From contig NZ_JAFHKT010000152.1 of assembly GCF_017052465.1 (NCBI RefSeq), positions 186,001 through 250,000 on the forward strand: a stretch of 64,000 bases of DNA, written 5' to 3'. The notes beneath the pieces are model-generated. The model saw only the letters and a program-made list of their open reading frames with translations. It made no database searches and was not told the DNA's origin. This DNA comes from Arthrobacter pascens (GTDB lineage: Bacteria; Actinomycetota; Actinomycetes; Actinomycetales; Micrococcaceae). Positions 25,550-34,736 of this stretch are shown here, piece by piece (the first letter of the stretch is position 1; each line of letters starts with the position of its first letter). A program made the position numbers and the translations under genes.

Positions 25550-26698
25550 TCACGCGGTTTCGGCCAGCCGGGCCACGGCGGCATCGATCCGTTCGTCGGA
25601 ACCGGTCAGCGCCACCCGCACGTAGCCGTTTCCGGCGTCCCCGTAAAACACGCCCGGCCCGGCAACGATGCCGCGTTCTGCCAGCCGGGAGATCGTGTCC
25701 CAGGTGGCTTCCCCCGCTGTGGACCAGAGGTAGAGCCCGGCATGCGATTCGTGAATCCTGAGCCCGAAGCTTTCGAGGGCCGGAACAAGCCGCTCACGGC
25801 GGCCGCGGTACAGGTCTTTCTGCGCCTGCACGTGCGCGTCGTCCCCGAGCGCAACCCGCATCGCTTCCTGAACCGGATACGGCACGATCATGCCGGCGTG
25901 CTTCCGGCTGTTCACGAGGTTGGCCATAATGGCCGAGTCGCCCGCCACAAATGCGGCCCGGTAGCCGGCGAGGTTGGACTGTTTGCTCAGCGAGTACACG
26001 GCGAGAAGCCCGTCATGCGAACCGCCGGTGACACGCGGGTCAAGGATGCTGGGCACCGCTTCTCCGCCGCGCTGAAGGTCCCATTCGCCCCAGCCAAGCT
26101 CCGCGTAGCATTCGTCCGAGGCAACCAGGGCCCCGACTTCACGGGCCTGGCCAACGATTTTCCGGAGCGAGGCGGCATCCCGGACGCTTCCCGTGGGGTT
26201 GCCCGGTGAATTGACCCAGACCAGGCGGACCCTCGAGCGGGTGGCCGCGTCCAGTTCATCGAGATCGTCCGCGGCCACGGCGGTGGCGCCGGCAAAGGTG
26301 GCTCCGATGTCGTAGGTCGGATAGGCCACCGTGGGGCGGACCACGACGTCGCCCGGCTTCAGTCCCAGCAGGAACGGCAGCCATGCCACCAGTTCCTTGG
26401 AACCGACGGTTGGCATGACATCGTGCGGGTCAAGGCCTTCCACGCCGCGGCGCCGTGCGAACCAGGCTGCAATGGCCTCCCGGAGCGCCGCTGTCCCGTG
26501 GACCGTGGGATAGCCGGGGGCGTCCGCTGCGGCGCGGAGCGCGTCCTGGATCACCGCGGGGGTCGGGTCCACGGGCGTTCCGATGGACAGGTTCACCACT
26601 CCGCCGGGGTGTTCGGCCGCTTTGGCGACATACGGCGCCATGGCCTCCCAAGGGTAGTCGGGCAGGCTCAGGCCGAAACTGCGCACAGCTGTTGTCAC
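25550..26698 (-). CDS. dapC: Succinyldiaminopimelate aminotransferase
   Basis: A 382-residue fold-type I PLP aminotransferase that makes N-succinyl-LL-diaminopimelate in lysine synthesis. The active-site Lys is in VYSLSKQSNLAGYRAAF (about 237-253), and the PLP-binding NSPGNPTG segment is near 163-170. Position next to the ferredoxin gene and the presence of dapD and dapE elsewhere in the window support the name over a general aminotransferase. It starts 9 bp after the ferredoxin stop, in the same operon. Confidence 0.9.
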   Translation of the reverse strand: MTTAVRSFGLSLPDYPWEAMAPYVAKAAEHPGGVVNLSIGTPVDPTPAVIQDALRAAADAPGYPTVHGTAALREAIAAWFARRRGVEGLDPHDVMPTVGSKELVAWLPFLLGLKPGDVVVRPTVAYPTYDIGATFAGATAVAADDLDELDAATRSRVRLVWVNSPGNPTGSVRDAASLRKIVGQAREVGALVASDECYAELGWGEWDLQRGGEAVPSILDPRVTGGSHDGLLAVYSLSKQSNLAGYRAAFVAGDSAIMANLVNSRKHAGMIVPYPVQEAMRVALGDDAHVQAQKDLYRGRRERLVPALESFGLRIHESHAGLYLWSTAGEATWDTISRLAERGIVAGPGVFYGDAGNGYVRVALTGSDERIDAAVARLAETA

Positions 26699-26707
26699 CT
26701 ACGCGCC

Positions 26708-27034
26708 TCAGTGATCCTGGTTCTGCGGCGGCAGCGCTGAAATCATGGGGTGGTCCGTGTGGGTGTTGCCGACCTTGGCGGCACCGCCCGGCGAGCCCAG
26801 TTCGTCGAAGAACTCGACGTTGGCCTTGTAGTAGTCAGCCCATTCCTCCGGGGTGTCATCCTCGTAGTAGATGGCTTCGACCGGGCAGACAGGCTCACAT
26901 GCGCCGCAGTCGACGCACTCATCCGGATGGATGTAGAGGGAACGCTCGCCTTCATAGATGCAATCGACGGGGCACTCCTCAATGCATGCCTTGTCCTTGA
27001 CATCTACACACGGCTGCGCGATTACGTACGTCAC
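26708..27034 (-). CDS. fdxA: Ferredoxin, 7Fe-type
   Basis: A 108-residue ferredoxin. The first cluster region, CVDVKDKACIEECPVDCI, has the reduced spacing (C-x7-C-x3-C-P) of a 3Fe-4S site, and the second, CVDCGACEPVCPVEAI, is a 4Fe-4S motif. Such ferredoxins (FdxC/FdxA of mycobacteria) donate electrons to oxygenases and reductases. The C-terminal 40 residues are a family extension. It leads the dapC operon. The upstream GATAAT on the minus strand at 27118-27123 is a plausible -10. Confidence 0.93.
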   Translation of the reverse strand: MTYVIAQPCVDVKDKACIEECPVDCIYEGERSLYIHPDECVDCGACEPVCPVEAIYYEDDTPEEWADYYKANVEFFDELGSPGGAAKVGNTHTDHPMISALPPQNQDH

Positions 27035-27174
27035 GTCCCTTGCCTCTCCACGTTGGTACCGGCGGCTGGCCGGCTGGTGCTTCCGGCCTGCATGCCGGAC
27101 TATCGACTTCAGAGCCTATTATCTCCCAGCACCGCTCCGCGAACGAAGCGGCGCGTCACACTCGGGACGCGGCA

Positions 27175-27186
27175 TACGATGAACCG
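27175..27186 (+). promoter_or_regulatory. Promoter -10 candidate giving a leaderless SH3-like gene
   Basis: TACGAT (27175-27180) ends 6 nt before the GTG at 27187, so transcription may begin at the start codon. There is no Shine-Dalgarno sequence. The -35 is not clear. Confidence 0.35.
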
Positions 27187-27432
27187 GTGAGTCCGACGAC
27201 ACCTTCAGCCCGTGAATTCCTGGCCGCCACCTCCCCCGGGACCCGGGTGGTGGTGCGCTACAGGATCGACGGCGGGTTCACGGACGCGCTGGGAGACCTC
27301 CTGGAGTGCAGCGCGACCGCCTGCACCGTGCGCACCCGCACTGCCGACGTCGTGATTCACCTCGACCTGGTGGTGGCCGCCAAACAGGTGCCGCCCCGGC
27401 CGGCGCGGCGCAGCCCGCGCGCCGCTGGCTGA
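27187..27432 (+). CDS. Free-standing SH3-like domain protein (resembles N-terminus of Rv0428c-type acetyltransferases)
   Basis: An 81-residue protein. The sequence GTRVVVRYRIDGGFTDALGDLLECS and TVRTRTADVVIHLDLVVAAKQVPPRP matches the SH3-like barrel at the front of some actinobacterial GNAT acetyltransferases, but there is no acetyltransferase domain behind it; the MFS gene converges 17 bp later. GTG start at 27187 probably is leaderless. A genuine small gene is likely, though a truncated acetyltransferase cannot be excluded. Function is unknown. Confidence 0.65.
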   Translation: MSPTTPSAREFLAATSPGTRVVVRYRIDGGFTDALGDLLECSATACTVRTRTADVVIHLDLVVAAKQVPPRPARRSPRAAG

Positions 27433-27449
27433 GAGATGCACCCGTCCGC

Positions 27450-28730
27450 TCAGGAGCCCTCAACCTGGCTCGGCAACGTGCGCATTCCCAGCAACGGCGA
27501 GAACACCACCGGTGCGGCCGCCAGGAAACTGCCCGCCGTTCCGATCCAGATCACCGCGATGAGGCCGAGGTGCTCGGCAAGGACACCGGACGCCAGCGCG
27601 GCCAGCGGCATCACTCCCCAGACAACGAACCGGATGGACGCGTTCATCCTTCCCAGCAGGCGGGGCGGACACACGCGCTGGCGCATGCTGAGCTGCATGA
27701 TGTTGTAGATCAGGACCACGAAGCCGAAGCAGAGTTCGGACAGCAGCAGCAGTGCCAGCGAAACCCCCGGCTCGGAGGCCATGGCCGCCAGCGGCAGGGG
27801 CACCAGGAAAACAGAACTGGCAACTGCGCAGAGCGGTATGACCGTGCCTTCCCCCACCCGGGCCGCCACCCGCGGAGCCGCAACCGCCCCCAGCAGCCCG
27901 CCGGCCGCGCCCACGGCCATGACCAGCCCCATCCCCTGCGCCCCGAGTCCAAGGTTCCGCAGGATCAGCACGGGCATCATGGTGAAAATCATCATGCCGC
28001 AAAAATTCATGGCCGCCGTACAGGCCGCGATGCGGCTGATCAGCGGATGCCGGATCACGAACGCGAGCCCCTCTTTGATCTCGACGCGCAGCGGACGCCT
28101 GTCATCCACTTCGGCGGCCACCTCCCGGTCACGGGTGCGGGCGAGGAAGGTGGCGGACAGCAGGTAGCCGACGGCTTCGCCCACGAACAGCACGGGAGCC
28201 GTGACCACCGCCAGCAGGAGGCCACCGGCGGCCGGTCCTCCGATCCTGGCTATCTGGGCCGTGCCTTCGAGTTTGGAGTTGGCCTGGTTGACCTGTCCGG
28301 GGGCAACGAGGACCGGAACGTAGCTCTGGTACGAGACATCGAAGAACACAGTCGCCGTGCCAACGATCGCCGCGATGACGTAGAGGTGCCAGATCTCAAG
28401 CACTCCGCCCCACCACAGCAGCGGCACCGCAGCCATTGCCGTCATCCGGGCGAGGTCGGCGCGGATCATGGTCGGGCGCTTCAGCCACCGGTCCACCCAG
28501 GCACCGGCCGGAAGGCCCACAATGAGGAACGCGGCGAGGCCGGCGGCGTTGAGCACACCCACCTGGAACTCCGTGGCATGCAGCATGGACACGGCGAGGA
28601 CCGGAAAGGCCAGTTGCCCCAGCTGGGCGCCGAACTGGCTCATCGCCTGCCCGGCCCAGAAAGTGGTGAAGTTACGGTCCAGCAACAGCGATCTGGATGC
28701 TTGACCTGCGGCGGTCGGGTCGGCTGTCAC
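27450..28730 (-). CDS. MFS transporter, divergent from ArsR-type regulator
   Basis: A 426-residue, 12-helix efflux-type permease resembling the enterobactin/macrolide exporter group of the MFS (N-terminus FTTFWAGQAMSQFGAQLGQLAFPVLAV). The typical motif D-R-W-L-K-R-P is near residues 80-86. I place the start at GTG 28730, which has GGAAA 8-9 nt upstream; a GTG at 28769 would bury a 20-bp operator inside the coding sequence. It is paired with the ArsR-type regulator gene and is probably repressed by it. The substrate is not readable from sequence. Confidence 0.85.
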   Translation of the reverse strand: MTADPTAAGQASRSLLLDRNFTTFWAGQAMSQFGAQLGQLAFPVLAVSMLHATEFQVGVLNAAGLAAFLIVGLPAGAWVDRWLKRPTMIRADLARMTAMAAVPLLWWGGVLEIWHLYVIAAIVGTATVFFDVSYQSYVPVLVAPGQVNQANSKLEGTAQIARIGGPAAGGLLLAVVTAPVLFVGEAVGYLLSATFLARTRDREVAAEVDDRRPLRVEIKEGLAFVIRHPLISRIAACTAAMNFCGMMIFTMMPVLILRNLGLGAQGMGLVMAVGAAGGLLGAVAAPRVAARVGEGTVIPLCAVASSVFLVPLPLAAMASEPGVSLALLLLSELCFGFVVLIYNIMQLSMRQRVCPPRLLGRMNASIRFVVWGVMPLAALASGVLAEHLGLIAVIWIGTAGSFLAAAPVVFSPLLGMRTLPSQVEGS

Positions 28731-28748
28731 CGCATCAGTTTCCAGTGG

Positions 28749-28768
28749 TGATTGATATATGTCAATCA
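28749..28768. promoter_or_regulatory. Operator palindrome TGATTGA-N6-TCAATCA
   Basis: A 20-bp palindrome (9 of 10 positions symmetric) lies between the divergent MFS and ArsR-type genes. Its form suits a dimeric winged-helix repressor such as ArsR/SmtB members. It lies about 25 bp from the regulator's start codon. Confidence 0.6.
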
Positions 28769-28792
28769 CTTTTTGCTGGCTAGACTGGCGCT

Positions 28793-29302
28793 ATGAAACC
28801 CGCCCCGGAAAGCGATGACGCAGACCTGGTGGCGAAGGGCCGTGCGCTCAGCTCCCCGATCAGGCTTCGGATCCTGCGGCTGTGCCTCCACCAGGCACGT
28901 ACCAACAAGGAAATCGCCGAACTGCTGGGCATCAACCCCGCCTCCAGCCTTCACCATGTGCGCACCCTGGTGCGGACCGGATTCCTGCTGGCAGAGGAGC
29001 GCCGGAAGGGGCGGCGGGGCGCGGCTGAGGTGCCCTATATTGCCAGCCGCAAGTCCTGGAGTACGTCCGTGGACAACGTCGCCCCCATCCTCATCGAGAC
29101 CTTCGTGCAGGAAACCCGGGACCTGCCGCCGGAGGACATCGAGGTGTGGCGCCTGGGCGTGAAGTTCAACGCCGCCCGGCGGCAGGAAATGCTGGGCAAG
29201 CTCCGCGCGGTGCTGGACGAGTACATGGCCCTTCCGGCGGACGACGACGGCGAGGCCACCTCCCTGATGATCGCCCACCACCGGGATCCAACGGCTGACT
29301 AG
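28793..29302 (+). CDS. ArsR-type winged helix-turn-helix regulator
   Basis: A 169-residue regulator. The DNA-binding HTH is at about residues 37-62 (RTNKEIAELLGINPASSLHHVRTLVRTG), followed by a beta wing, as in ArsR/HTH_20 proteins. No cysteine pair for metals is seen in the expected helix, so it may respond to another signal. The C-terminal half is helical. It probably controls the divergent MFS gene and itself through the palindrome at 28749-28768. Its stop shares CTAG with the convergent membrane gene. Confidence 0.87.
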   Translation: MKPAPESDDADLVAKGRALSSPIRLRILRLCLHQARTNKEIAELLGINPASSLHHVRTLVRTGFLLAEERRKGRRGAAEVPYIASRKSWSTSVDNVAPILIETFVQETRDLPPEDIEVWRLGVKFNAARRQEMLGKLRAVLDEYMALPADDDGEATSLMIAHHRDPTAD

Positions 29303-29727
29303 TCGTGTGCCCCCGCGGCGGCGGCCGGGACAGGCACCCCGGGGGCCGGAGCGGCCTGGTGCCGGCGGTACCGCCGGCACCAGGCCAGCATCAGCACGGT
29401 GACGGCGGCGATCCCGTACACCCAGATGTTCCCGGCCGGATCCCCGGCAATCAGACGCTTTCCGGGCGCCATGGCCGACCACCAGCCCACCAGGACGTAG
29501 CAGAGAACCCCCGTGGCCGCCGTCGGCATGAGCGAACGGAACGCCGCCGCCACCAGCACCTGGAGGGCACCCAGCAGCACCAGCGCGGCTACCGCGCCCC
29601 AGGGCAGCACGACGTCGGCGGCCAGCAGCTGATGGCGGTGCAGGGCCGTACCGGCGAAGGCAGCAAAAAGAGCTGCCGGCACGGCGGCGGCCAGACCGCC
29701 TGCCATGCCGGCAGCTCTCTTATTCAC
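29299..29727 (-). CDS. Small four-helix membrane protein
   Basis: A 142-residue protein with four hydrophobic segments (AAVPAALFAAFAGTALHRH; VLPWGAVAALVLLGALQVLVAAAF; AATGVLCYVLVGWWSAM; IWVYGIAAVTVLMLAWC) and a Pro/Ala tail. No family is recognised with confidence; similar proteins are called hypothetical in actinobacteria. I take GTG 29727 as the start, since the open frame runs up into the typA 3' end. It lies 31 bp after typA on the same strand, and its stop overlaps that of the ArsR-type gene. Confidence 0.6.
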   Translation of the reverse strand: MNKRAAGMAGGLAAAVPAALFAAFAGTALHRHQLLAADVVLPWGAVAALVLLGALQVLVAAAFRSLMPTAATGVLCYVLVGWWSAMAPGKRLIAGDPAGNIWVYGIAAVTVLMLAWCRRYRRHQAAPAPGVPVPAAAAGAHD

Positions 29728-29758
29728 GCGATATCCGTACTTGGGCGGATTGCTGCGG

Positions 29759-31687
29759 TTATGCCTTGGCGCGGGCGCGCGTTGCCTTGGCACGCTCGTT
29801 GGAGTCCAGGATCACCTTGCGGATGCGGATGGACTCCGGGGTGACTTCCACGCACTCGTCCTCGCGGGCGAATTCGAGCGATTCCTCAAGGGTCAGGTCG
29901 CGCGGGGGCGTCAGGTTCTCGAAGGTGTCGGAGGAAGCGGCACGCATGTTGGTGAGCTTCTTTTCCTTGGTGATGTTCACGTCCATGTCGTCGGCGCGGG
30001 AGTTCTCCCCGACGATCATGCCTTCGTAGACCTCGGAGGTGGGCTTCACGAAGAAGGAGCCGCGTTCCTGCAGGTTGATCATGGCGAACGGGGTCACCAC
30101 ACCGGCGCGGTCGGCAACCATGGAACCGTTGGTGCGGTACTCGATCGGGCCGGCCCAGGGCTCGTAGCCCTCGGAGATCGAGGACGCGATGCCTGCGCCG
30201 CGGGTGTCCGTGAGGAACTTGGTGCGGAAACCGATCAGGCCACGGGCCGGAACGATGAACTCCATCCGGCACCAGCCGGTGCCGTGGTTGGCCATGTTGG
30301 TCATGCGGCCCTTGCGGGCGGCCATAAGCTGCGTGACCGCGCCCAGGTACTCTTCCGGCACGTCGATGGTCATGTGTTCCATCGGCTCGTGGATCTTGCC
30401 GTCGACGGTCCGGGTGACAACCTGCGGCTTGCCGACGGTCAGCTCGAAGCCTTCGCGGCGCATCTGCTCAACGAGGATGGCCAGCGCGAGCTCGCCACGG
30501 CCCTGGACTTCCCAGGCGTCGGGACGCTCGGTGGGGAGAACCTTGATGGAGACGTTACCGATCAGTTCCTTGTCCAGGCGGTCCTTCACCTGGCGGGCGG
30601 TGACCTTGGCGCCCTTGACCTTGCCGGCCAGCGGCGAGGTGTTGATACCGATGGTCATGGAGATCGCGGGATCGTCCACGGTGATCAGCGGCAGCGGCTG
30701 CGGGTTGTCGGCGTCGGTCAGGGTCTCACCGATGGTGATCTCCTCGATGCCGGCGACGGCGACAATCTCGCCGGGGCCGGCGGACTCGGCGGGAACGCGG
30801 TCCAGGGCCTTCGTTGCCAGCAGTTCGGTGATCTTGACGTTCTTCAGTTCGCCGTTGGCACGCGCCCAGGCGACGGTCTGGCCCTTGCGCAGGGTGCCGT
30901 TGTAGATGCGGAGCAGAGCCAGGCGGCCGAGGAACGGTGAGGCGTCCAGGTTGGTGACGTGCGCCTGCAGGACACCGTTCGGGTTGTACGTCGGTGCCGG
31001 GATGTGCTCGATGATGGCCTTGAACAGCGGCTCAAGGTCCTCGTTCTCCGGAGCGGTGCCGTCGGCCGGCTGCTCGAGGGAGGCGCGGCCAACCTTGGCT
31101 GCAGCGTAGACGACCGGAACTTCGAGGATCTTGTCCAGGTCGAGGTCCGGAACTTCGTCGGCGAGGTCGGAGGCCAGGCCCAGGAGCAGGTCCATGGACT
31201 CGTGGACGACTTCCTCGATGCGCGCGTCGGGGCGGTCGGTCTTGTTGACCAGGAGGATGACCGGCAGGTGCGCGGCGAGGGCCTTGCGGAGCACGAAGCG
31301 GGTCTGCGGCAGCGGGCCCTCGGAAGCGTCAACCAGAAGCACGACGCCGTCAACCATGGACAGTCCGCGCTCCACCTCGCCGCCGAAGTCGGCGTGGCCG
31401 GGGGTGTCGATGACGTTGATGGTGATGGTCTCGCCGCCCGACGACGGGCCGTTGTAGGCAACCGTGGTGTTCTTGGCGAGGATGGTGATGCCCTTTTCAC
31501 GCTCAAGGTCGCCGGAGTCCATGACCCGGTCCTCGAGGTGGTTGTGAGCGGCAAAAGAGTTGGTCTGCTTGAGCATGGCGTCGACCAGGGTGGTCTTGCC
31601 GTGGTCAACGTGGGCCACAATCGCGACGTTGCGGAGGTCACTGCGAGATGCAGTGGCTACCGCAGTGTTGGTGGTGGTTTCAGACAT
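29759..31687 (-). CDS. typA: Ribosome-associated translational GTPase TypA/BipA
   Basis: A 642-residue GTPase of the EF-G-like family that acts on ribosomes during stress and low temperature. G1 AHVDHGKTT is near residues 25-33, G3 DTPGHADF near 86-93 and G4 NKTD near 143-146. The beta-barrel domain II and C-terminal EF-G-type domains III and V follow. The C-terminal TypA-specific region is present. It is upstream of a four-helix membrane gene. Confidence 0.95.
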   Translation of the reverse strand: MSETTTNTAVATASRSDLRNVAIVAHVDHGKTTLVDAMLKQTNSFAAHNHLEDRVMDSGDLEREKGITILAKNTTVAYNGPSSGGETITINVIDTPGHADFGGEVERGLSMVDGVVLLVDASEGPLPQTRFVLRKALAAHLPVILLVNKTDRPDARIEEVVHESMDLLLGLASDLADEVPDLDLDKILEVPVVYAAAKVGRASLEQPADGTAPENEDLEPLFKAIIEHIPAPTYNPNGVLQAHVTNLDASPFLGRLALLRIYNGTLRKGQTVAWARANGELKNVKITELLATKALDRVPAESAGPGEIVAVAGIEEITIGETLTDADNPQPLPLITVDDPAISMTIGINTSPLAGKVKGAKVTARQVKDRLDKELIGNVSIKVLPTERPDAWEVQGRGELALAILVEQMRREGFELTVGKPQVVTRTVDGKIHEPMEHMTIDVPEEYLGAVTQLMAARKGRMTNMANHGTGWCRMEFIVPARGLIGFRTKFLTDTRGAGIASSISEGYEPWAGPIEYRTNGSMVADRAGVVTPFAMINLQERGSFFVKPTSEVYEGMIVGENSRADDMDVNITKEKKLTNMRAASSDTFENLTPPRDLTLEESLEFAREDECVEVTPESIRIRKVILDSNERAKATRARAKA

Positions 31688-31958
31688 GCGTTATTGCTCG
31701 ATTCAGTGGTGAAGTCAGCTGTTGTATCGCGACATTTCCAACCGGAACGCACGACGGATCAGACCCTTTAACACAGGGCACCTATTGCCAGTCTAGCCGC
31801 TCTGCCATTTATTGGCCTAAAACCGCCAGGAAACCGCACCCCGCCCCGTTACCAAATCGTGAGTCCGCGGCCGCGTCACGTGGGCAGAATCACTGGCTTT
31901 TCCCGAACTGATCCCTCACTATTGCTTGAACACTATGCAACAGGCCAGGAGTCCACGG

Positions 31959-32801
31959 ATGCTAGAAGCCTCAGCGCGGGCTGTCCTGATTGCCCCTGTC
32001 ATTGCCGCCACCCTGCTGCTGGGTGCGTGCGGGTTGCCGTCCCAGCCCGCTGCCGGCACGGGCGGCCCATCTGTAACCGGCGCTGCGGCGCCCGCGGCAG
32101 CACCGGGCGAGGCGGTCGCCGCCGGTTCGCCGGCCACCGGCGACTTCACCGCAGTGGATCCTTCCGGCCTGCCGGCGGGAGCCCTCTTCCGGAACCCTGC
32201 CAACGGCCGGGACGAAGTCATCATCGACAATATTGGCCGCACGGCCCTGCTGATCGGTGACTCGCAGTCCGAGCCGGAGGCAAGCTGGCCGCGCCGCGCC
32301 CTGGCGGGACTCGGCTACGACGTTTTCTTCTGCGGCAAGGGGGGAACGGGCTTTGTGGCCTCGAACGGGACCACGGGCAACTACGTCGATGCCCTGCAGC
32401 GGGGCGACTGGCACCTGCCCTACGGCTTTCCTCCGCTCGTCGTCATCGAAGGCGGCGGGAACGACGCCAAGCAGGGAGCCAGCGACGAGCAAATCGCCGC
32501 CAACGCCGAGAGCCTGATCACCACCCTGAAGCAGCGCTACCCGGGTGCCAAACTCGCCATGGTGGGCACGCTCGGCAAGGGCGCCGGAAACGGCGGCGGC
32601 CGGCGCGCAGAAGTAGACGCGCTGCTGGGGACCGTGGCAGCCGAGCACGGCATCCCCTTCGTCAGCGTCGGCGACTGGCTGACACGCTACGGGCTGGAGA
32701 ACCAGCTCGCCGACGCCGTCCACATGAACGACGACGGCCACCGCGCCCTGGGAGCCCTGCTGGGCGGCCGGCTCGCGGGCCTCGGCCTCGGCCCCGGTTA
32801 G
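31959..32801 (+). CDS. SGNH/GDSL hydrolase-like lipoprotein
   Basis: A 280-residue lipoprotein. The signal peptide ends in the lipobox LLGACG (about residues 20-25). The SGNH blocks are visible: LIGDSQS (block I, catalytic Ser) near 98-104, EGGGND (block III) near 164-169, and DAVHMNDDGH (block V, with Asp and His) near 258-267. It should be an esterase or acyl-hydrolase acting at the cell envelope. I move the start to ATG 31959, which has AGGAG 7 nt upstream, from the longer frame at 31926. It is divergent from typA. Confidence 0.85.
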   Translation: MLEASARAVLIAPVIAATLLLGACGLPSQPAAGTGGPSVTGAAAPAAAPGEAVAAGSPATGDFTAVDPSGLPAGALFRNPANGRDEVIIDNIGRTALLIGDSQSEPEASWPRRALAGLGYDVFFCGKGGTGFVASNGTTGNYVDALQRGDWHLPYGFPPLVVIEGGGNDAKQGASDEQIAANAESLITTLKQRYPGAKLAMVGTLGKGAGNGGGRRAEVDALLGTVAAEHGIPFVSVGDWLTRYGLENQLADAVHMNDDGHRALGALLGGRLAGLGLGPG

Positions 32802-32827
32802 GCCTGCCGGCTAGGTCCGCCGGCTAC

Positions 32828-34657
32828 CTACTCCACGCCCGCGGCCAGCAGCTGGGCGCGCAGTTCGCGGCGCTCACGCTGCCGTTCCGGGTCCGGCAAG
32901 GGTACGGCCGCCAGCAGCCTTTGCGTGTACGGCTCCTGCGGGTTCCGGAGGATCTGGTCACGGGTCCCCTGCTCCACGATCCGTCCCCGTTGCATCACGC
33001 AGATCCTGTCGGCCAGCACGTCCACCACCGCGAGGTCGTGGGTCACGAAGAGGCAGGCGAAGCCCAGCTCACGCTGCAGGTTCTGGAACAGCTCCAGCAC
33101 CTTCGCCTGGACGGACACGTCGAGCGCGGAGGTGGGCTCATCCGCCACCATCAGCTTCGGCTTCAGCGAGAGGGCACGCGCAATGCCCACCCGCTGCTTC
33201 TGACCGCCGGACAGCTCGTGCGGGTACCTGTTGCGGTATGAGCGCGGCAGTTCCACCTGGTCCAGCAGGGCCTCGATCCGCTTCTGCAGGTCAGCGCCCT
33301 TCGCCACGCCGGCAAGGTACATGGGTTCGCCGATGCTTTCGCCGATGGGCAGGCGCGGGTTCAGGGAGGACGACGGGTCTTGGAAGACCATCCCGATGTG
33401 GCGCCGCACGTTGTGCAGCTGTCGGCCGTTCTTCTTGGCCGCGGAAATATCCTGGCCTACCACCCGCATCGTGCCGGCGGCGACGGGCAGCAGGCCCACT
33501 GCTGCCCGTCCGACGGTGGTCTTCCCGGAGCCGGACTCCCCCACGAGCCCCACGACCTGGCCGGGGTAGATCGTCAGGTTGGCGCCTTCCACGGCACGGA
33601 ACGCCGGCACGCGGCCCTGCTTGGGGTACTCGATGGCCACGTCCGTGAGTTCGAGGACTGGTTCACCTGCAGGCCTCGCGGCCGCGGCAGCGGCCAGCGC
33701 CTCGGCATTCTCGCGCTCCCGTCGGGCCAGTTCCTCGTGGTCCACGGATTCGAGTTCCGCGTGCGTGGCGGCCGCCAGTGCGGCAGTCACGTCCACGTCC
33801 GTCTCTGACCCGGCGCCGCCCTGCCCGAGGTGCGGGACCGCCGCAAGGAGTGCCTGCGTGTAGGGGTGCTGCGGGTTGTGGAAGATCTGGTCCGCGGTGC
33901 CGGTTTCGACGATCAGCCCCCGGCGCATCACCGCGATCCGGTCGGCGAGGTCGGCCACGACGCCCATGTCGTGGGTGATGAGGACGATCGCACTGTCCAG
34001 CTTGTTCCTGAGGTTTCTCATGAGGTCGAGGATTTCGGCCTGCACCGTGACGTCGAGGGCGGTGGTGGGTTCGTCCGCGATGAGCAGTTTGGGGTCGCAG
34101 GAGAGTGACTGGGCGATCATCGCACGCTGCCGCTGGCCGCCGGACAGCTGGTGCGGGTAGGACTTGAACGCCTTCTCAGGATCGGGCAGTTCCACGAGGT
34201 CCAGCATCTGGAGTGCCCGTTCCCGGGCCTGGTCCGGCGAGACTTCGTTATGCAGCCGTATCGTTTCCACGATTTGCGCGCCCACGGTGTACACGGGGTT
34301 CAGGGCGGTCATGGGCTCCTGGAAGATGACGGCCACATCCTTGCCGCGGACGCTGCGGATGTTGGAAGCGTCCGCGCCCAACAGCTCCTTTCCGGACAGC
34401 TTCACGCTGCCGGAGACGCGGCTGTTGCTGGGCAGCAGCCCCAGCAGGGCCATGGAGCTGGCGCTCTTACCCGAACCGGATTCGCCCACTATGGCCAGCA
34501 CCTCACCGGCGCGGACTTCGTAGTCGAGGCCGACGGCGGCAGGCACCCACGCTTTGTCCACGCCAAAGTCGACGCTCAGGTTGCGCACCTCAAGGACCAC
34601 CGGGCCCTTGTTTCCGGAACGAGCCATGGCGGGACCGGTGCTGATGAAGTCAGACAT
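32828..34657 (-). CDS. Fused dipeptide/oligopeptide ABC transporter ATPase (DppD-DppF type)
   Basis: A 609-residue protein with two complete ABC ATPase domains. Each has Walker A (GESGSGKSAS near residue 50, GESGSGKTTV near 370), signature LSGGQRQR / LSGGQKQR and Walker B (LLIADEP, LMVADEP). Both domains end with the Opp/Dpp C-terminal region (oligo_HPY-like). Fusion of DppD and DppF is common in actinobacteria. The start ATG 34657 has GGAAGGAAAA upstream, and ATG 34627 is possible. It is separated from the permease genes by an opposite-strand gene, so it needs its own promoter. Confidence 0.92.
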   Translation of the reverse strand: MSDFISTGPAMARSGNKGPVVLEVRNLSVDFGVDKAWVPAAVGLDYEVRAGEVLAIVGESGSGKSASSMALLGLLPSNSRVSGSVKLSGKELLGADASNIRSVRGKDVAVIFQEPMTALNPVYTVGAQIVETIRLHNEVSPDQARERALQMLDLVELPDPEKAFKSYPHQLSGGQRQRAMIAQSLSCDPKLLIADEPTTALDVTVQAEILDLMRNLRNKLDSAIVLITHDMGVVADLADRIAVMRRGLIVETGTADQIFHNPQHPYTQALLAAVPHLGQGGAGSETDVDVTAALAAATHAELESVDHEELARRERENAEALAAAAAARPAGEPVLELTDVAIEYPKQGRVPAFRAVEGANLTIYPGQVVGLVGESGSGKTTVGRAAVGLLPVAAGTMRVVGQDISAAKKNGRQLHNVRRHIGMVFQDPSSSLNPRLPIGESIGEPMYLAGVAKGADLQKRIEALLDQVELPRSYRNRYPHELSGGQKQRVGIARALSLKPKLMVADEPTSALDVSVQAKVLELFQNLQRELGFACLFVTHDLAVVDVLADRICVMQRGRIVEQGTRDQILRNPQEPYTQRLLAAVPLPDPERQRERRELRAQLLAAGVE

Positions 34658-34736
34658 TTGGGGATTTTCCTTCCACGCGGGCCGGCTGGGCACCTGAGAT
34701 TAGTGCCGCGGCTCCGAATCCTGAATTATGGGGGGC

